From an uncultured Rhodobiaceae bacterium (GTDB taxonomy: Bacteria; Pseudomonadota; Alphaproteobacteria; RS24): DNA of 64,000 nt. Shown here piece by piece: positions 43,139 to 51,197 of the stretch (position 1 is its first letter; each line of letters starts with the position of its first letter). Location: positions 559,501 to 623,500 of the forward strand of contig CALCUM010000003.1 in the NCBI GenBank assembly GCA_937907245.1. The letters are read 5' to 3'. The position numbers and the translations under genes were made by a program. Under the pieces are notes generated by a model, which was not told where the DNA came from, did no database searches, and was given only the letters and a program-made list of their open reading frames with translations.

Positions 43139-43360
43139 GATACAGGTATCGAACTCATCTCCCCAGCTCCAATTAACCCCAAGCACCGTGTTTCTCGGAC
43201 CGTGTGACCCGGAACTTGGGTCTTTTCTTGGTAGACCATATGGATGACCATAAATAAGATTTGCACGAGCCTGCAAAAACTCTAACCTATTGATATTGTT
43301 TAGGGTCAAGGCTTGCTAGGGGCCTAGGATAGGCACGGAACCCATCTCCTGGGCACCATT
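43139..43360. repeat. Island right end with two att-like sites
   Basis: The stretch 43066-43420 holds no convincing gene. The exact att copy lies at 43345-43360. A second, decayed tRNA-3'-end-like segment lies at 43139-43199 (GGTATCGAACTCATCTCC, then CAAGCACCGTGTTTC), aligning with the left flank of the island just past tRNA-Leu. GGTAGACCA follows both. It looks like an older att site, so two insertions may have occurred in tandem. Confidence 0.5.
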
Positions 43361-43402
43361 TTTCTAAAACAAAATCAATTTTTTAGTCAAACCAAGGCTA
43401 TG

Positions 43403-43428
43403 ACGTTTTAGCTTTACGTTTTAGCTTT
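43403..43428. repeat. 13-bp tandem duplication across the ABC-F stop
   Basis: ACGTTTTAGCTTT occurs twice in direct succession (43403-43415, 43416-43428). The second copy contains the stop codon of the ABC-F gene on the minus strand. Confidence 0.85.
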
Positions 43429-45244
43429 GCGTCTCGAACCAGGCTTTTTCCGTTTCATTAATTTGTGTTTCCAATTTGGCATAGTCTGCCAAAAGTTGTT
43501 CCATCTTAGCGCTATCGGCCATCGCATCGGGTTGCGACATGGCTGCTTCCAAATCGGTTTTTTGGGCCGTGAGCTTGGCCAGTTCTTGCTCTAATTTTTC
43601 AGCCTTTGCAGGATCCGTTTTGACCTCAGGCTCTGTTTTTTTTGTCTTCTTCGTTTTCCGCGCCTCGGCCCGCTCTTTGCGGCGTTGCTCCATAATTAGC
43701 CCACGATAGGCTTCCAAATCCCCATCATAGGGCGCAACGCCCGCGTCTCTCACCAAATACAAACGATCGGCCACGGCTTCCACCAAATGCGGGTCATGGC
43801 TCACCAAAATTACGCACCCCTCATAGCCGTTCAAAGCTTCAATAAGGGCTTGGCGTGCGTCAATATCCAAATGGTTGGTAGGCTCATCCAAAAGCATAAT
43901 ATGGGGCGCATCATGGCTCATAATGCAAAATAAAAGCCGCGCTTTCTCGCCGCCAGACAGTTTTCTAATTTGCGTATCTGACTTGCCTTTATCAAAACCA
44001 AACTTGCCCAAAAGCGCCCGACATTTAGCTTCCGGTATCTCCCCGATAGATTTTCGCATCGCCTCATAAGGGGTTGTTTCATCGTCCAGCTCATCCGATT
44101 GATGCTGCGCGAAATATCCAATGCGTAATTTACTATTGCGGGTCACTTGGCCGGTCATGGCCGACAAATTATCGGAGATGAGTTTCACCAAAGTCGACTT
44201 GCCATTGCCATTGGCGCCTAAAAGCGCCACGCGGTCATCGCCAGCCAGGCCGATATTAATTTTGCGCAAAATCGGCTTGCCCGCCTCATAGCCCACATCG
44301 ACATCATCCATGGTGATAATCGGCGAGGAAATTTGTTCTGGTTGGGGAAATTTAAACGAGGTCGAACGCTCGGCAATAAGCGCATCCACCATGTCCATCC
44401 GTTCGATGGAGCGCAACCGGCTTTGCGCCTGTTTGGCTTTACTGGCCTTGGCGCCAAAGCGATCAACAAATTCCATCATCTTCTTTTTATGCGCCTGCTG
44501 CTTATCAAACAAAGCCTGATGGCCCAGTCGCTTTTGGGCATGGGCGTTTTCAAACTGGTCATAATTGCCGGTATAAAGCGTCAGCTTGAGCTGATCTAAA
44601 TGAGCAATATGCGTCACCACTTTATTAAGGGTTTCACGGTCATGGCTGATGATGATGAATGTATGTTCATAATTTTGCAGATAGGTTTCGAGCCAGACAA
44701 TCGCTTCAAAATCTAAATGGTTGGTCGGCTCATCGAGCAGCAATAAATTGGGTTTTCTAAACAAAGCCGCCGCCAGCGCCACGCGCATTTTCCAACCCCC
44801 CGAAAAATCACTAATCGGCTGGCTCTGCTGCTCGGTGCTAAAGCCAAGACCCGACAGAATAATCGCTGCCTGCGAGGGCGCCTCATAGGCATTAATATCC
44901 GCAAGGCGCAGGTAAATATCTGACATGCGCTCAACATCAATATCGGTTTCCAGCTCGGCAAACAAACTGGCACGCTCGGTATCGGCGGCCAAAACAACAT
45001 CGATTAAAGGCGTGTCATCGTCTGGAATATCTTGGCGCACCATGCCCATTTGCGTATTCGACATCATCGAAATATCGCCACCGTCGAGCTGCAGCTCATC
45101 CGCAATCAGCTTAAACAAAGTCGACTTACCCGTCCCGTTGGGCCCGACAAGCCCCACATGGTGGCCAGCCGGTATCGACAAAGACGCCTGATCAAACAAG
45201 GCGCGGCCGGCAATGCGGTAGGTGATATTATTAATGTCTAGCAT
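43421..45244 (-). CDS. ABC-F family ATPase
   Basis: 607-residue soluble protein with two ABC domains and no membrane part; the family acts on the ribosome (Uup, YheS, EttA types). First domain: GPNGTGKST (34-42), DFSGGWKMRVALA; second: GANGNGKST and KLSGGEKARLLF. The inter-domain linker with basic KKKMMEFVDRFGAKASKAKQAQSR is the ribosome-contacting segment. The C-terminus carries a long charged coiled coil (KKTKKTEPEVK...), as in YheS/Uup. A 12-bp x 8 repeat lies 97-199 bp upstream of the start, and the stop is within a 13-bp duplication. Confidence 0.93.
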   Translation of the reverse strand: MLDINNITYRIAGRALFDQASLSIPAGHHVGLVGPNGTGKSTLFKLIADELQLDGGDISMMSNTQMGMVRQDIPDDDTPLIDVVLAADTERASLFAELETDIDVERMSDIYLRLADINAYEAPSQAAIILSGLGFSTEQQSQPISDFSGGWKMRVALAAALFRKPNLLLLDEPTNHLDFEAIVWLETYLQNYEHTFIIISHDRETLNKVVTHIAHLDQLKLTLYTGNYDQFENAHAQKRLGHQALFDKQQAHKKKMMEFVDRFGAKASKAKQAQSRLRSIERMDMVDALIAERSTSFKFPQPEQISSPIITMDDVDVGYEAGKPILRKINIGLAGDDRVALLGANGNGKSTLVKLISDNLSAMTGQVTRNSKLRIGYFAQHQSDELDDETTPYEAMRKSIGEIPEAKCRALLGKFGFDKGKSDTQIRKLSGGEKARLLFCIMSHDAPHIMLLDEPTNHLDIDARQALIEALNGYEGCVILVSHDPHLVEAVADRLYLVRDAGVAPYDGDLEAYRGLIMEQRRKERAEARKTKKTKKTEPEVKTDPAKAEKLEQELAKLTAQKTDLEAAMSQPDAMADSAKMEQLLADYAKLETQINETEKAWFETQS

Positions 45245-45340
45245 AGGAGGCTTAATTCACTTCGAGGGGTTCCTGATGTGCGCGAATATGTACAAACATC
45301 GCCGTCGCGACAAGCGGTTTATTGGCCCCCTAGTTCGCTA

Positions 45341-45443
45341 CCTAATTTGGTGCCTAATTTGGTGCCTAATTTGGTGCCTAATTTGGTGCCTAATTTGGTG
45401 CCTAATTTGGTGCCTAATTTGGTGCCTAATTTGGTGCCTAATT
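45341..45443. repeat. 12-bp tandem array, 8 copies
   Basis: CCTAATTTGGTG repeated eight times without a mismatch (45341-45436), then a partial CCTAATT. It lies between recQ and the ABC-F gene, upstream of the latter. Because 12 is a multiple of three, one plus-strand frame reads Leu-Ile-Trp-Cys repeatedly, but no gene is supported there. Confidence 0.97.
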
Positions 45444-45477
45444 CATAAGGCCCAAAGCCTTGCCAGAGGCGGCTTGC

Positions 45478-47319
45478 TTAGCCATTTTTATGGGCCGAAA
45501 CATACAGCGCAATCGCTTCCGAAAACGCCTCAAAATAGCGGTCGAGTTTTTTGGGCCCAACCCCATTAATCTCTTCAAACTGAGCTCTTGTTTTCGGCTT
45601 GCGCGTGGCAAATTCTTTCAGCGCACTGTCGTGAAACACCGCATAGGCAGGAATGTTTTTCTCCTGCGCGATGTTTAACCGCAAAGCTTTCAGATCTTGG
45701 AACAGCGCCTCATCGGCACCCTCCAGGCTTGAGGTTTTTTTGGAAGCCCTACCAGACGCCCCGCTAGATGGAGAACTGGTTTTCGAAGCCTTCGGCGTTT
45801 TCGCCATAAAGGCCATTGAACCTTGGCTGATTTGCGCCCCTATCTCGGTAATCTCTAAGGCGCCATAGCGAGATAAATTGGCGCGCACCGCGCCGATGGC
45901 GATGAGCTGGCGCATCCAACTTTGTAAAACCGGTTTGGGGTCGTCTGCTAGCGCCCCAAAACATGCCAAGTCTTGATGATTGCGCTGGCGTATTTTGGCA
46001 TTTTGCGCGCCTTTCAAAACATCGAGAATATGCGCTTGGCCGAAAAATTGTCCGGTCTGCTCAATGGCCGAAAAAATCGCCTGCGCTTTGGCGCTATAAT
46101 CTTCCACCGCGGGCGGGTCGAGGCAATTATCGCAATTCCCGCAAGGCGCTGAGGTCTCATCAAAATAAGTCAAAATAGACATGCGCCGGCAGGTCGTCGC
46201 CTCACAATAGCCAAGGAGGGATTCTAAACGTTTATACTCCAGCTGTTTAAATTCGGCTTCGCCCTCGCCATCAAAAATCATATTTTGCCGTTTGATAAAA
46301 TCTTGCAACGAGTAGAACATAATCGTCTCGGCCGGCTCTCCATCACGGCCCGCGCGACCAATTTCTTGGTAAAACGCTTCCATGCTGCTTGGCAGACTGG
46401 CATGAACCACGAAGCGAATATCTGGCTTATCAATACCCATGCCAAAGGCGATGGTGGCCACCATAATCAGCCCATCTTCGGTCATGAAACGGTTTTGGGC
46501 CTCACGTCGATATTCGCCATCTTTACCGGCATGATAGGCCAAAGCCGAAAACCCTGCGGCGCTGAGAACGGCGGCCATTTCATCCGTGTCTTTGCGCGAT
46601 AGGCAATAAACGATGCCGCTTTGACCGCGTTTGGGCTCTAGCAAACTTACCAGCCGCTCTTTGAGTTTTTCTTTTGGCAAAACCGCCAGCGACAAATTCG
46701 GCCGATCAAAACCTTTGACGAAAACCCGACAATTTTCATTCGATAATTTACGCACAATGTCTTGGCGCGTAGCTTCATCTGCGGTGGCCGTGAAGGCGGC
46801 AATTTGTGCTTCGGGGAAAAGCGTTTTCAATTGGGATAGCGCCTCATATTCTGGCCGAAAGGCAGCGCCCCATTTGGAAATACAATGCGCCTCATCGACC
46901 ACAAACATACCCACCGATTGATGCTGTAACGCCTCCAACATGCGCGGCTGCATTAAACGCTCGGGGCTCATGTAAAGCAATTGCGCGCCGGGGCCTGCGA
47001 ACCTGCGCCATTGATTGGCATTCTCTTCGTAGCTTTGTTGCGAGTGAATTTTGCTGGCCGCAACGCCATTTTGCCGCAAGGCCGCCACTTGGTCATCGAT
47101 TAACGCCACCAAGGGCGACACGACAATGGTTTTGCGCTCCGATAAAATGGCCGGAAGCTGATAGCACAAAGACTTGCCAGCGCCCGTGGGCATAACTACA
47201 AAAGCATCGCTTCCGCCTAGCAAAGTCTCAACAATCTCTAGCTGGCCTTCCCGAAAATGGTCATAGCCAAAAGTTGTTTTGAGGGACGCCAGAAGCTCTG
47301 GTTCAGAAATAGCGGTCAT
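45478..47319 (-). CDS. recQ: ATP-dependent DNA helicase RecQ
   Basis: 3'-5' helicase for recombination repair. 613 residues: Walker A MPTGAGKSLCYQ (43-54), DEAH box (142-145), the RecQ aromatic-rich-loop-type region and motif VI QEIGRAGRDG. Next come the zinc-binding cysteines (CEATTCRRMSILTYF...CGNCDNC), a winged-helix RQC domain, and a C-terminal HRDC domain (LRLNIAQEKNIPAYAVF...FEEINGVGPKKLDRY). Full length for the family. The 244-bp region before it holds the divergent RNase D gene's upstream sequence. Confidence 0.97.
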   Translation of the reverse strand: MTAISEPELLASLKTTFGYDHFREGQLEIVETLLGGSDAFVVMPTGAGKSLCYQLPAILSERKTIVVSPLVALIDDQVAALRQNGVAASKIHSQQSYEENANQWRRFAGPGAQLLYMSPERLMQPRMLEALQHQSVGMFVVDEAHCISKWGAAFRPEYEALSQLKTLFPEAQIAAFTATADEATRQDIVRKLSNENCRVFVKGFDRPNLSLAVLPKEKLKERLVSLLEPKRGQSGIVYCLSRKDTDEMAAVLSAAGFSALAYHAGKDGEYRREAQNRFMTEDGLIMVATIAFGMGIDKPDIRFVVHASLPSSMEAFYQEIGRAGRDGEPAETIMFYSLQDFIKRQNMIFDGEGEAEFKQLEYKRLESLLGYCEATTCRRMSILTYFDETSAPCGNCDNCLDPPAVEDYSAKAQAIFSAIEQTGQFFGQAHILDVLKGAQNAKIRQRNHQDLACFGALADDPKPVLQSWMRQLIAIGAVRANLSRYGALEITEIGAQISQGSMAFMAKTPKASKTSSPSSGASGRASKKTSSLEGADEALFQDLKALRLNIAQEKNIPAYAVFHDSALKEFATRKPKTRAQFEEINGVGPKKLDRYFEAFSEAIALYVSAHKNG

Positions 47320-47563
47320 TGGAGGAAAGCCTGAAAAGGAAACATGCGGCGACCCTAGCTTTTATTGCCCGCCTTTCCAACCTTGGATAGGCTTCTCTCA
47401 CAGGTTTCTGGGCGCGACATAAAGCTCGGGCCAGCTCTCCCCATTGGGTGCCACTATTTAGGGGCCCCATTGGGCACATCGTTCTACTTGCTAAACGAGC
47501 GACTGAGTGGCAGGTTAGCGCCAGATATAACTAGGTATAAAATGAGTTTCGGAGAAAATAACT

Positions 47564-48193
47564 ATGGCCATTCACTTGCACAAAAACGACTTGCCCGACG
47601 GCGTCACTTTTACCGGCTCCATTGCTGTCGACACAGAGACCCTTGGGCTTAAGCCTTCGCGCGATCGTCTGTGTCTGGTGCAATTGTCGCAAGGCGATGG
47701 CGAGGTACATATTGTGCAATTCGAGCCGGAGAGCGAGCATAATAAAGACCCCTATGAGGCGCCAAATTTGAAGGCCGTCCTGAACGATCGCCAATTGGTG
47801 AAAATTTTCCACTTTGCCCGCTTCGATCTGGCCACCATCGCACAATATTTGGGCGTTCATGCGGCGCCGCTTTGGTGCACGAAAATTGCTTCGAAATTAG
47901 TTCGCACCTATACCGACCGTCACGGCCTCAAAGACCTTTGCCGCGAATTGCTGCAAGTCGATCTCTCGAAAGCCCAGCAAAGCTCCGATTGGGGCGCGCC
48001 CGATATCTCCGATGCGCAGTTGAATTATGCCGCTTCCGATGTGCTGCATTTGCATGCTTTGAAAGACAAGCTAGAAACCATGCTCGACCGCGAGGGCCGT
48101 CGGCCGATGGCGGAGGCCTGCTTTGATTTCGTTCTGGTTCGCTCGGCCATGGATTTGGCGGGCTGGGAAGATATTGATATTTTCTCTCATTAA
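47564..48193 (+). CDS. RNase D-like 3'-5' exonuclease
   Basis: 209 residues: a DEDD-family exonuclease domain only, without the HRDC domains of full-length RNase D. Exo I VDTETLGL (22-29: D23, E25), Exo II FHFARFDLATI and Exo III LNYAASDVLHLH (Y-x3-D) are intact. This short form is the one normally found upstream of lptC in alphaproteobacteria. It may trim tRNA or other RNA 3' ends. GGAG precedes the ATG by about 9 nt. It is followed 14 bp later by lptC. Confidence 0.9.
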   Translation: MAIHLHKNDLPDGVTFTGSIAVDTETLGLKPSRDRLCLVQLSQGDGEVHIVQFEPESEHNKDPYEAPNLKAVLNDRQLVKIFHFARFDLATIAQYLGVHAAPLWCTKIASKLVRTYTDRHGLKDLCRELLQVDLSKAQQSSDWGAPDISDAQLNYAASDVLHLHALKDKLETMLDREGRRPMAEACFDFVLVRSAMDLAGWEDIDIFSH

Positions 48194-48207
48194 GGGCAGT
48201 TTGGCTT

Positions 48208-48840
48208 ATGGCCGATAATCCCGAGACCCATTCTAGGCGCGTCGCTCGATTGCGCAAAGCTTTGCCAGCCCTCGCCTTGGTCGCTTGCTTGGCGCTTCTG
48301 CTCGGGGCGGCACCTGATATAAGCCAAATATTGGGCCAAAAAGGCGCCAGCGAATTGCGCAATGCCCTCGGGGGCTTGGCGATTTCAGACCCTATTTTTG
48401 AAGGCAATATCTCCGACGACGGACGCACCTATCGGATGACCGCCGAAAGTGGTTCGCAGACATCGGGGGAACGCATTACCCTAAAGGCTCTATCACTTAC
48501 CGTCTCGCCAGCCCAAGAAAGCCCAGGCAGCGAGCTTGGTTTGCCCGCCAATCGGGGCTTTACTTTGCGCGCCGACAAGGGCGAATTAAATGTCGCCAAG
48601 CAAGTGGTTAGCTTTCAAGGCAGCATAAAAATGGACGATAGCTATGGCTCGCGTTTGACAACCCAAACCCTAAACGCCGACTTGGCCAAAGGTCTGTTGC
48701 ACGCGCCCCAAAGCCTTACCCTTACAGCTCCCAGCGGCACGCTGCAGGCAGAAGCCTTACGCGCTGACACCAAAACCCAAATTTATATTTTCGACAAAGC
48801 GCGGTTTCACATCGCCCCCCAAGGGGGGAATGTGCGATGA
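48208..48840 (+). CDS. lptC: LPS export protein LptC
   Basis: Single-pass inner-membrane protein with a periplasmic beta-jellyroll that passes LPS from LptBFG to LptA. 210 residues; membrane segment near 23-42 (LALVACLALLLGAAPDI), then the domain containing ISDPIFEGNISDDGRTYRMTAESG, typical of alphaproteobacterial LptC. Overlaps lptA by 4 nt and belongs to the RNase D-lptC-lptA-lptB run. Confidence 0.92.
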   Translation: MADNPETHSRRVARLRKALPALALVACLALLLGAAPDISQILGQKGASELRNALGGLAISDPIFEGNISDDGRTYRMTAESGSQTSGERITLKALSLTVSPAQESPGSELGLPANRGFTLRADKGELNVAKQVVSFQGSIKMDDSYGSRLTTQTLNADLAKGLLHAPQSLTLTAPSGTLQAEALRADTKTQIYIFDKARFHIAPQGGNVR

Positions 48841-49361
48841 GGCGTGTCTTACTTTTATGGCTTCTGGCTTGGGCCCTCAGCCCCGCATGCAGCCACGCGC
48901 AAGGCTTGCGCTTTGCCACCGATGCCAACGCCCCTTTGACCGCCACGGCCGATAAAGTCATTTGGCAACAAGCCAAGGCGCGCGCAGATTTATCCGGCAA
49001 GGCCCACATAACCCAAGGGCCCTTGTCGATGAAAGCCGATGCCATGCACCTCTTGATGGGCCCAAACGGCGAAGCGCAAACGCTGGTCGCGCAAGGCCAA
49101 GTCGTCGTGCTGTCTAATATGGGCCCGACTTCGAAAGGCGGCGAGCGACGAGCCGACGCCGATACAGCGCTTTATGATTTACAGGCTAATACCCTGCTGT
49201 TGTCGGGCAACGTGCGCGTAAGCCAAAGCGGTGATTTGCAGGGCGGTAAGGTAAGCGGCCAGAGCCTGAAGATAGATATGCAAAGCGGCCTTGCCCATAT
49301 TTTGGGGACAGGAAGCCAAAACAACGCCGAACCAGGGCGCGCGCGCATTGAATTCGAATAG
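48837..49361 (+). CDS. lptA: LPS transport periplasmic protein LptA
   Basis: Forms the periplasmic bridge that carries LPS to the outer membrane. 174 residues with a signal peptide (1-21, ending SHAQG) and an OstA-like beta fold: ITATADKVIWQQ-like start, GKAHITQGPLSMKADAM and the repeated LSGNVRVSQSGDLQGGKV. The stop lies in an 18-bp tandem duplication, so a second in-frame Glu-Phe-Glu-stop follows. lptB starts 108 bp later. Confidence 0.92.
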   Translation: MRRVLLLWLLAWALSPACSHAQGLRFATDANAPLTATADKVIWQQAKARADLSGKAHITQGPLSMKADAMHLLMGPNGEAQTLVAQGQVVVLSNMGPTSKGGERRADADTALYDLQANTLLLSGNVRVSQSGDLQGGKVSGQSLKIDMQSGLAHILGTGSQNNAEPGRARIEFE

Positions 49362-49387
49362 GTTTGGGAGTTCGAATAGGTTTGGTG
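49353..49387. repeat. 18-bp tandem duplication across the lptA stop
   Basis: TTCGAATAGGTTTGG recurs at 49353 and 49371 (period 18). The first copy includes the lptA TAG (49359-49361); the second repeats the last two codons and the stop in frame. Confidence 0.85.
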
Positions 49388-49469
49388 CGCAAGCCCGCCT
49401 TTTTGCGAGGCGCTTTTCTTGTCGGCTAAATCGCGCTACCTTAAGTTTTGCCCTACTTTAGGAACCACC

Positions 49470-50267
49470 ATGACCTCTGCGCCAAATAAACAGATAGACG
49501 AAAAACTGTCGCCCCAAACCGAGGCCGCAAAAGGCGCGATGAACGGTGGCGGCTTGGGCGCGGTCGATTTGTGCAAATCTTATCGAGGACGCGAGGTCGT
49601 CAAAAACGTATCGCTGCAATTCAACCGACGCGAAGCCATCGGCCTCTTGGGGCCCAATGGCGCTGGTAAGACCACGACCTTTTATATGATTACAGGATTG
49701 GTGCGACCCGATAGCGGCAGAGTTTTGCTCGACGGGCAAGATGTCTCCAATCTGCCAATGTACCGCCGCGCTCGCATGGGCGTTGGCTATTTGCCGCAAG
49801 AGGCATCGATTTTCCGCACGCTTAGCGTCGAAGCCAATATCATGTCTATTCTTGAAGTGGTTGAACCCGATGCGCAAATTCGCGAGGATAAATTGGAGAG
49901 CCTGCTGCAAGAGTTTTCTGTTACCCATGTGCGTAAATCCGCGGGCGGGGCTTTATCGGGCGGCGAACGACGGCGCGTTGAGATTGCCCGCGCCCTGGCC
50001 AGCAACCCAAGTTTCATTCTACTCGACGAGCCTTTCGCCGGCATTGACCCCATTGCGATTAACGATATTCGAGATTTAGTATCGCAACTCAAAGACCGCG
50101 AGCTTGGCGTCTTGATTACCGATCACAATGTGCGCGAGACTTTAGGCATCATCGACCGAGGTATTATCATGCACGATGGCGAAGTCTTGGCCGAGGGTAA
50201 CGCCCAGCAAATTGTCGAGAATGAAGCCGTTCGAGCGCATTACTTAGGCGAAGGCTTCAAACTCTAG
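49470..50267 (+). CDS. lptB: LPS export ATP-binding protein LptB
   Basis: Cytosolic ATPase of the LptBFG LPS extractor. I choose the ATG at 49470, which follows TTTAGGA with normal spacing; this gives 265 residues including a longer N-terminal tail (about 25) than usual. ABC motifs: GPNGAGKTTTFYMITG, the signature LSGGERRRVEIARAL, Walker B ILLDEPFAGIDP, and the LptB-type ITDHNVRETL. Followed by a hairpin (50359-50379) and hpf. The sigma-54 gene often placed between lptB and hpf is absent. Confidence 0.97.
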   Translation: MTSAPNKQIDEKLSPQTEAAKGAMNGGGLGAVDLCKSYRGREVVKNVSLQFNRREAIGLLGPNGAGKTTTFYMITGLVRPDSGRVLLDGQDVSNLPMYRRARMGVGYLPQEASIFRTLSVEANIMSILEVVEPDAQIREDKLESLLQEFSVTHVRKSAGGALSGGERRRVEIARALASNPSFILLDEPFAGIDPIAINDIRDLVSQLKDRELGVLITDHNVRETLGIIDRGIIMHDGEVLAEGNAQQIVENEAVRAHYLGEGFKL

Positions 50268-50358
50268 AGCAACAGAGCGCGGCGAACCTTGGCTGGCAGA
50301 CTCGACACGAAAAGATATTTCAGGCACAATTTTATCGTTGGGGCATGCGCTCCACTTA

Positions 50359-50379
50359 CAGGCGTGAGCCTGCCTTTTT
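50359..50379 (+). terminator. Possible terminator after lptB
   Basis: CAGGC-GTGA-GCCTG (5-bp stem, 4-base loop) followed by CC and five T residues. Lies in the 196-bp lptB-hpf gap, which otherwise holds no gene. Confidence 0.5.
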
Positions 50380-50415
50380 GTCTCCGCCTGCTGTGGCCCA
50401 TGCCCAAGCAGACGG

Positions 50416-50429
50416 TCGGTTATAACCGA
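50416..50429. promoter_or_regulatory. 14-bp palindrome upstream of hpf
   Basis: TCGGTTATAACCGA is a perfect palindrome 35 bp before the hpf start codon, where an operator or -10 region would lie. No regulator is adjacent. Confidence 0.35.
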
Positions 50430-50463
50430 TAGATACGCAATCGAAGCGACAAAAGGAGACATT

Positions 50464-51039
50464 ATGACCATTCACATTACGGGAAGACATATGGATACGG
50501 GCGCCGCCTTACGGGCGCATGTTGAGGCTCGACTGGACGAAGCGGTAAGTAAATATTTTGAGCGCGAAGCCGATATTAATGTCACTTTTTCAAAACAAGG
50601 CCACCAATTCGAAGCGGCTTGTGCGCTGCATTTAGACACCGGGCTTTATATCCATGCCTCGGGCGCCGCCGCAGATATTTATGCAAGCTTTGATGCCTCG
50701 GTTAGCAAAATAGAAAAACAATTACGGCGCTATAAACGTCGGTTAAAAAGCCATTCCGACCAAAAGCGATTGAGCGAAATGGTAACCCTCACGCCGGAAA
50801 AAATATTTGCCCCAGAAGGGCTGGATACAATTGAGAGCAGCCAAGAACTGCCAGCCGAATTTGCGCCCGTCGTTATTGCCGAGAGCAATAAAACGATACC
50901 GCGCCTCAGCGTCAGCGAAGCGGTGATGCAATTGGAGGTGGGGAGCCATGATTTTGTGTTGTTCAAAAGCGCCAGCCAAGATGCCTTGAGCTTGGTCTAT
51001 AAGCGAAATGATGCCAACATTGGTTGGTTGGAGCTTTAA
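50464..51039 (+). CDS. hpf: Long-form ribosome hibernation promoting factor
   Basis: 191 residues. The N-terminal S30AE domain (1-about 100: ITGRHMDTGAALRAHVEARL...VTFSKQGHQFEAACALH) binds the decoding site of idle 30S subunits. The C-terminal domain (about 135-190: IPRLSVSEAVMQLEVGSHDFVLFKSA...IGWLEL) mediates 100S dimer formation, as in other long HPFs. AAAGGAGAC precedes the ATG. In many alphaproteobacteria it lies between rpoN and ptsN; neither is present here. Confidence 0.96.
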   Translation: MTIHITGRHMDTGAALRAHVEARLDEAVSKYFEREADINVTFSKQGHQFEAACALHLDTGLYIHASGAAADIYASFDASVSKIEKQLRRYKRRLKSHSDQKRLSEMVTLTPEKIFAPEGLDTIESSQELPAEFAPVVIAESNKTIPRLSVSEAVMQLEVGSHDFVLFKSASQDALSLVYKRNDANIGWLEL

Positions 51040-51054
51040 GAAGTTAGGGAGGTT

Positions 51055-51130
<76 letters not shown>

Positions 51131-51197
51131 TAAACTGCGCGGAAGCTAATCGAAGACGGCGTTTCAATCAACCCCAAAATTTTGGGTATTTTGACGC

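Larger units (their letters stand above)
39178..43360 (+). mobile_element. Genomic island at tRNA-Leu with sulfur-metabolism cargo
   Basis: A 16-bp direct repeat of the tRNA-Leu 3' end (TCTCCTGGGCACCATT at 39178-39193 and 43345-43360) brackets four genes: SulP transporter, persulfide dioxygenase-like protein, and two YeeE/YedE proteins. No integrase gene remains. The flanks share further short similarity (CAAGCACCGTGTTTC at 39203-39217 and 43180-43194). The tRNA 3'-end duplication is what a tyrosine-recombinase island leaves. This reading is inferred from the repeats and cargo, not from any recombinase. Confidence 0.65.

Noticed and set aside
43075-43309. Short minus-strand frames (63-64 codons) in the island's right end
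   Set aside because: They overlap each other and the att-like sequence, lack ribosome sites, and look like translated tRNA-end DNA.
45222-45569. A 115-codon plus-strand frame reading LIWC repeatedly
   Set aside because: It exists only because the 12-bp repeat preserves frame; there is no ribosome site and it runs into recQ on the other strand. Treated as a tandem repeat.
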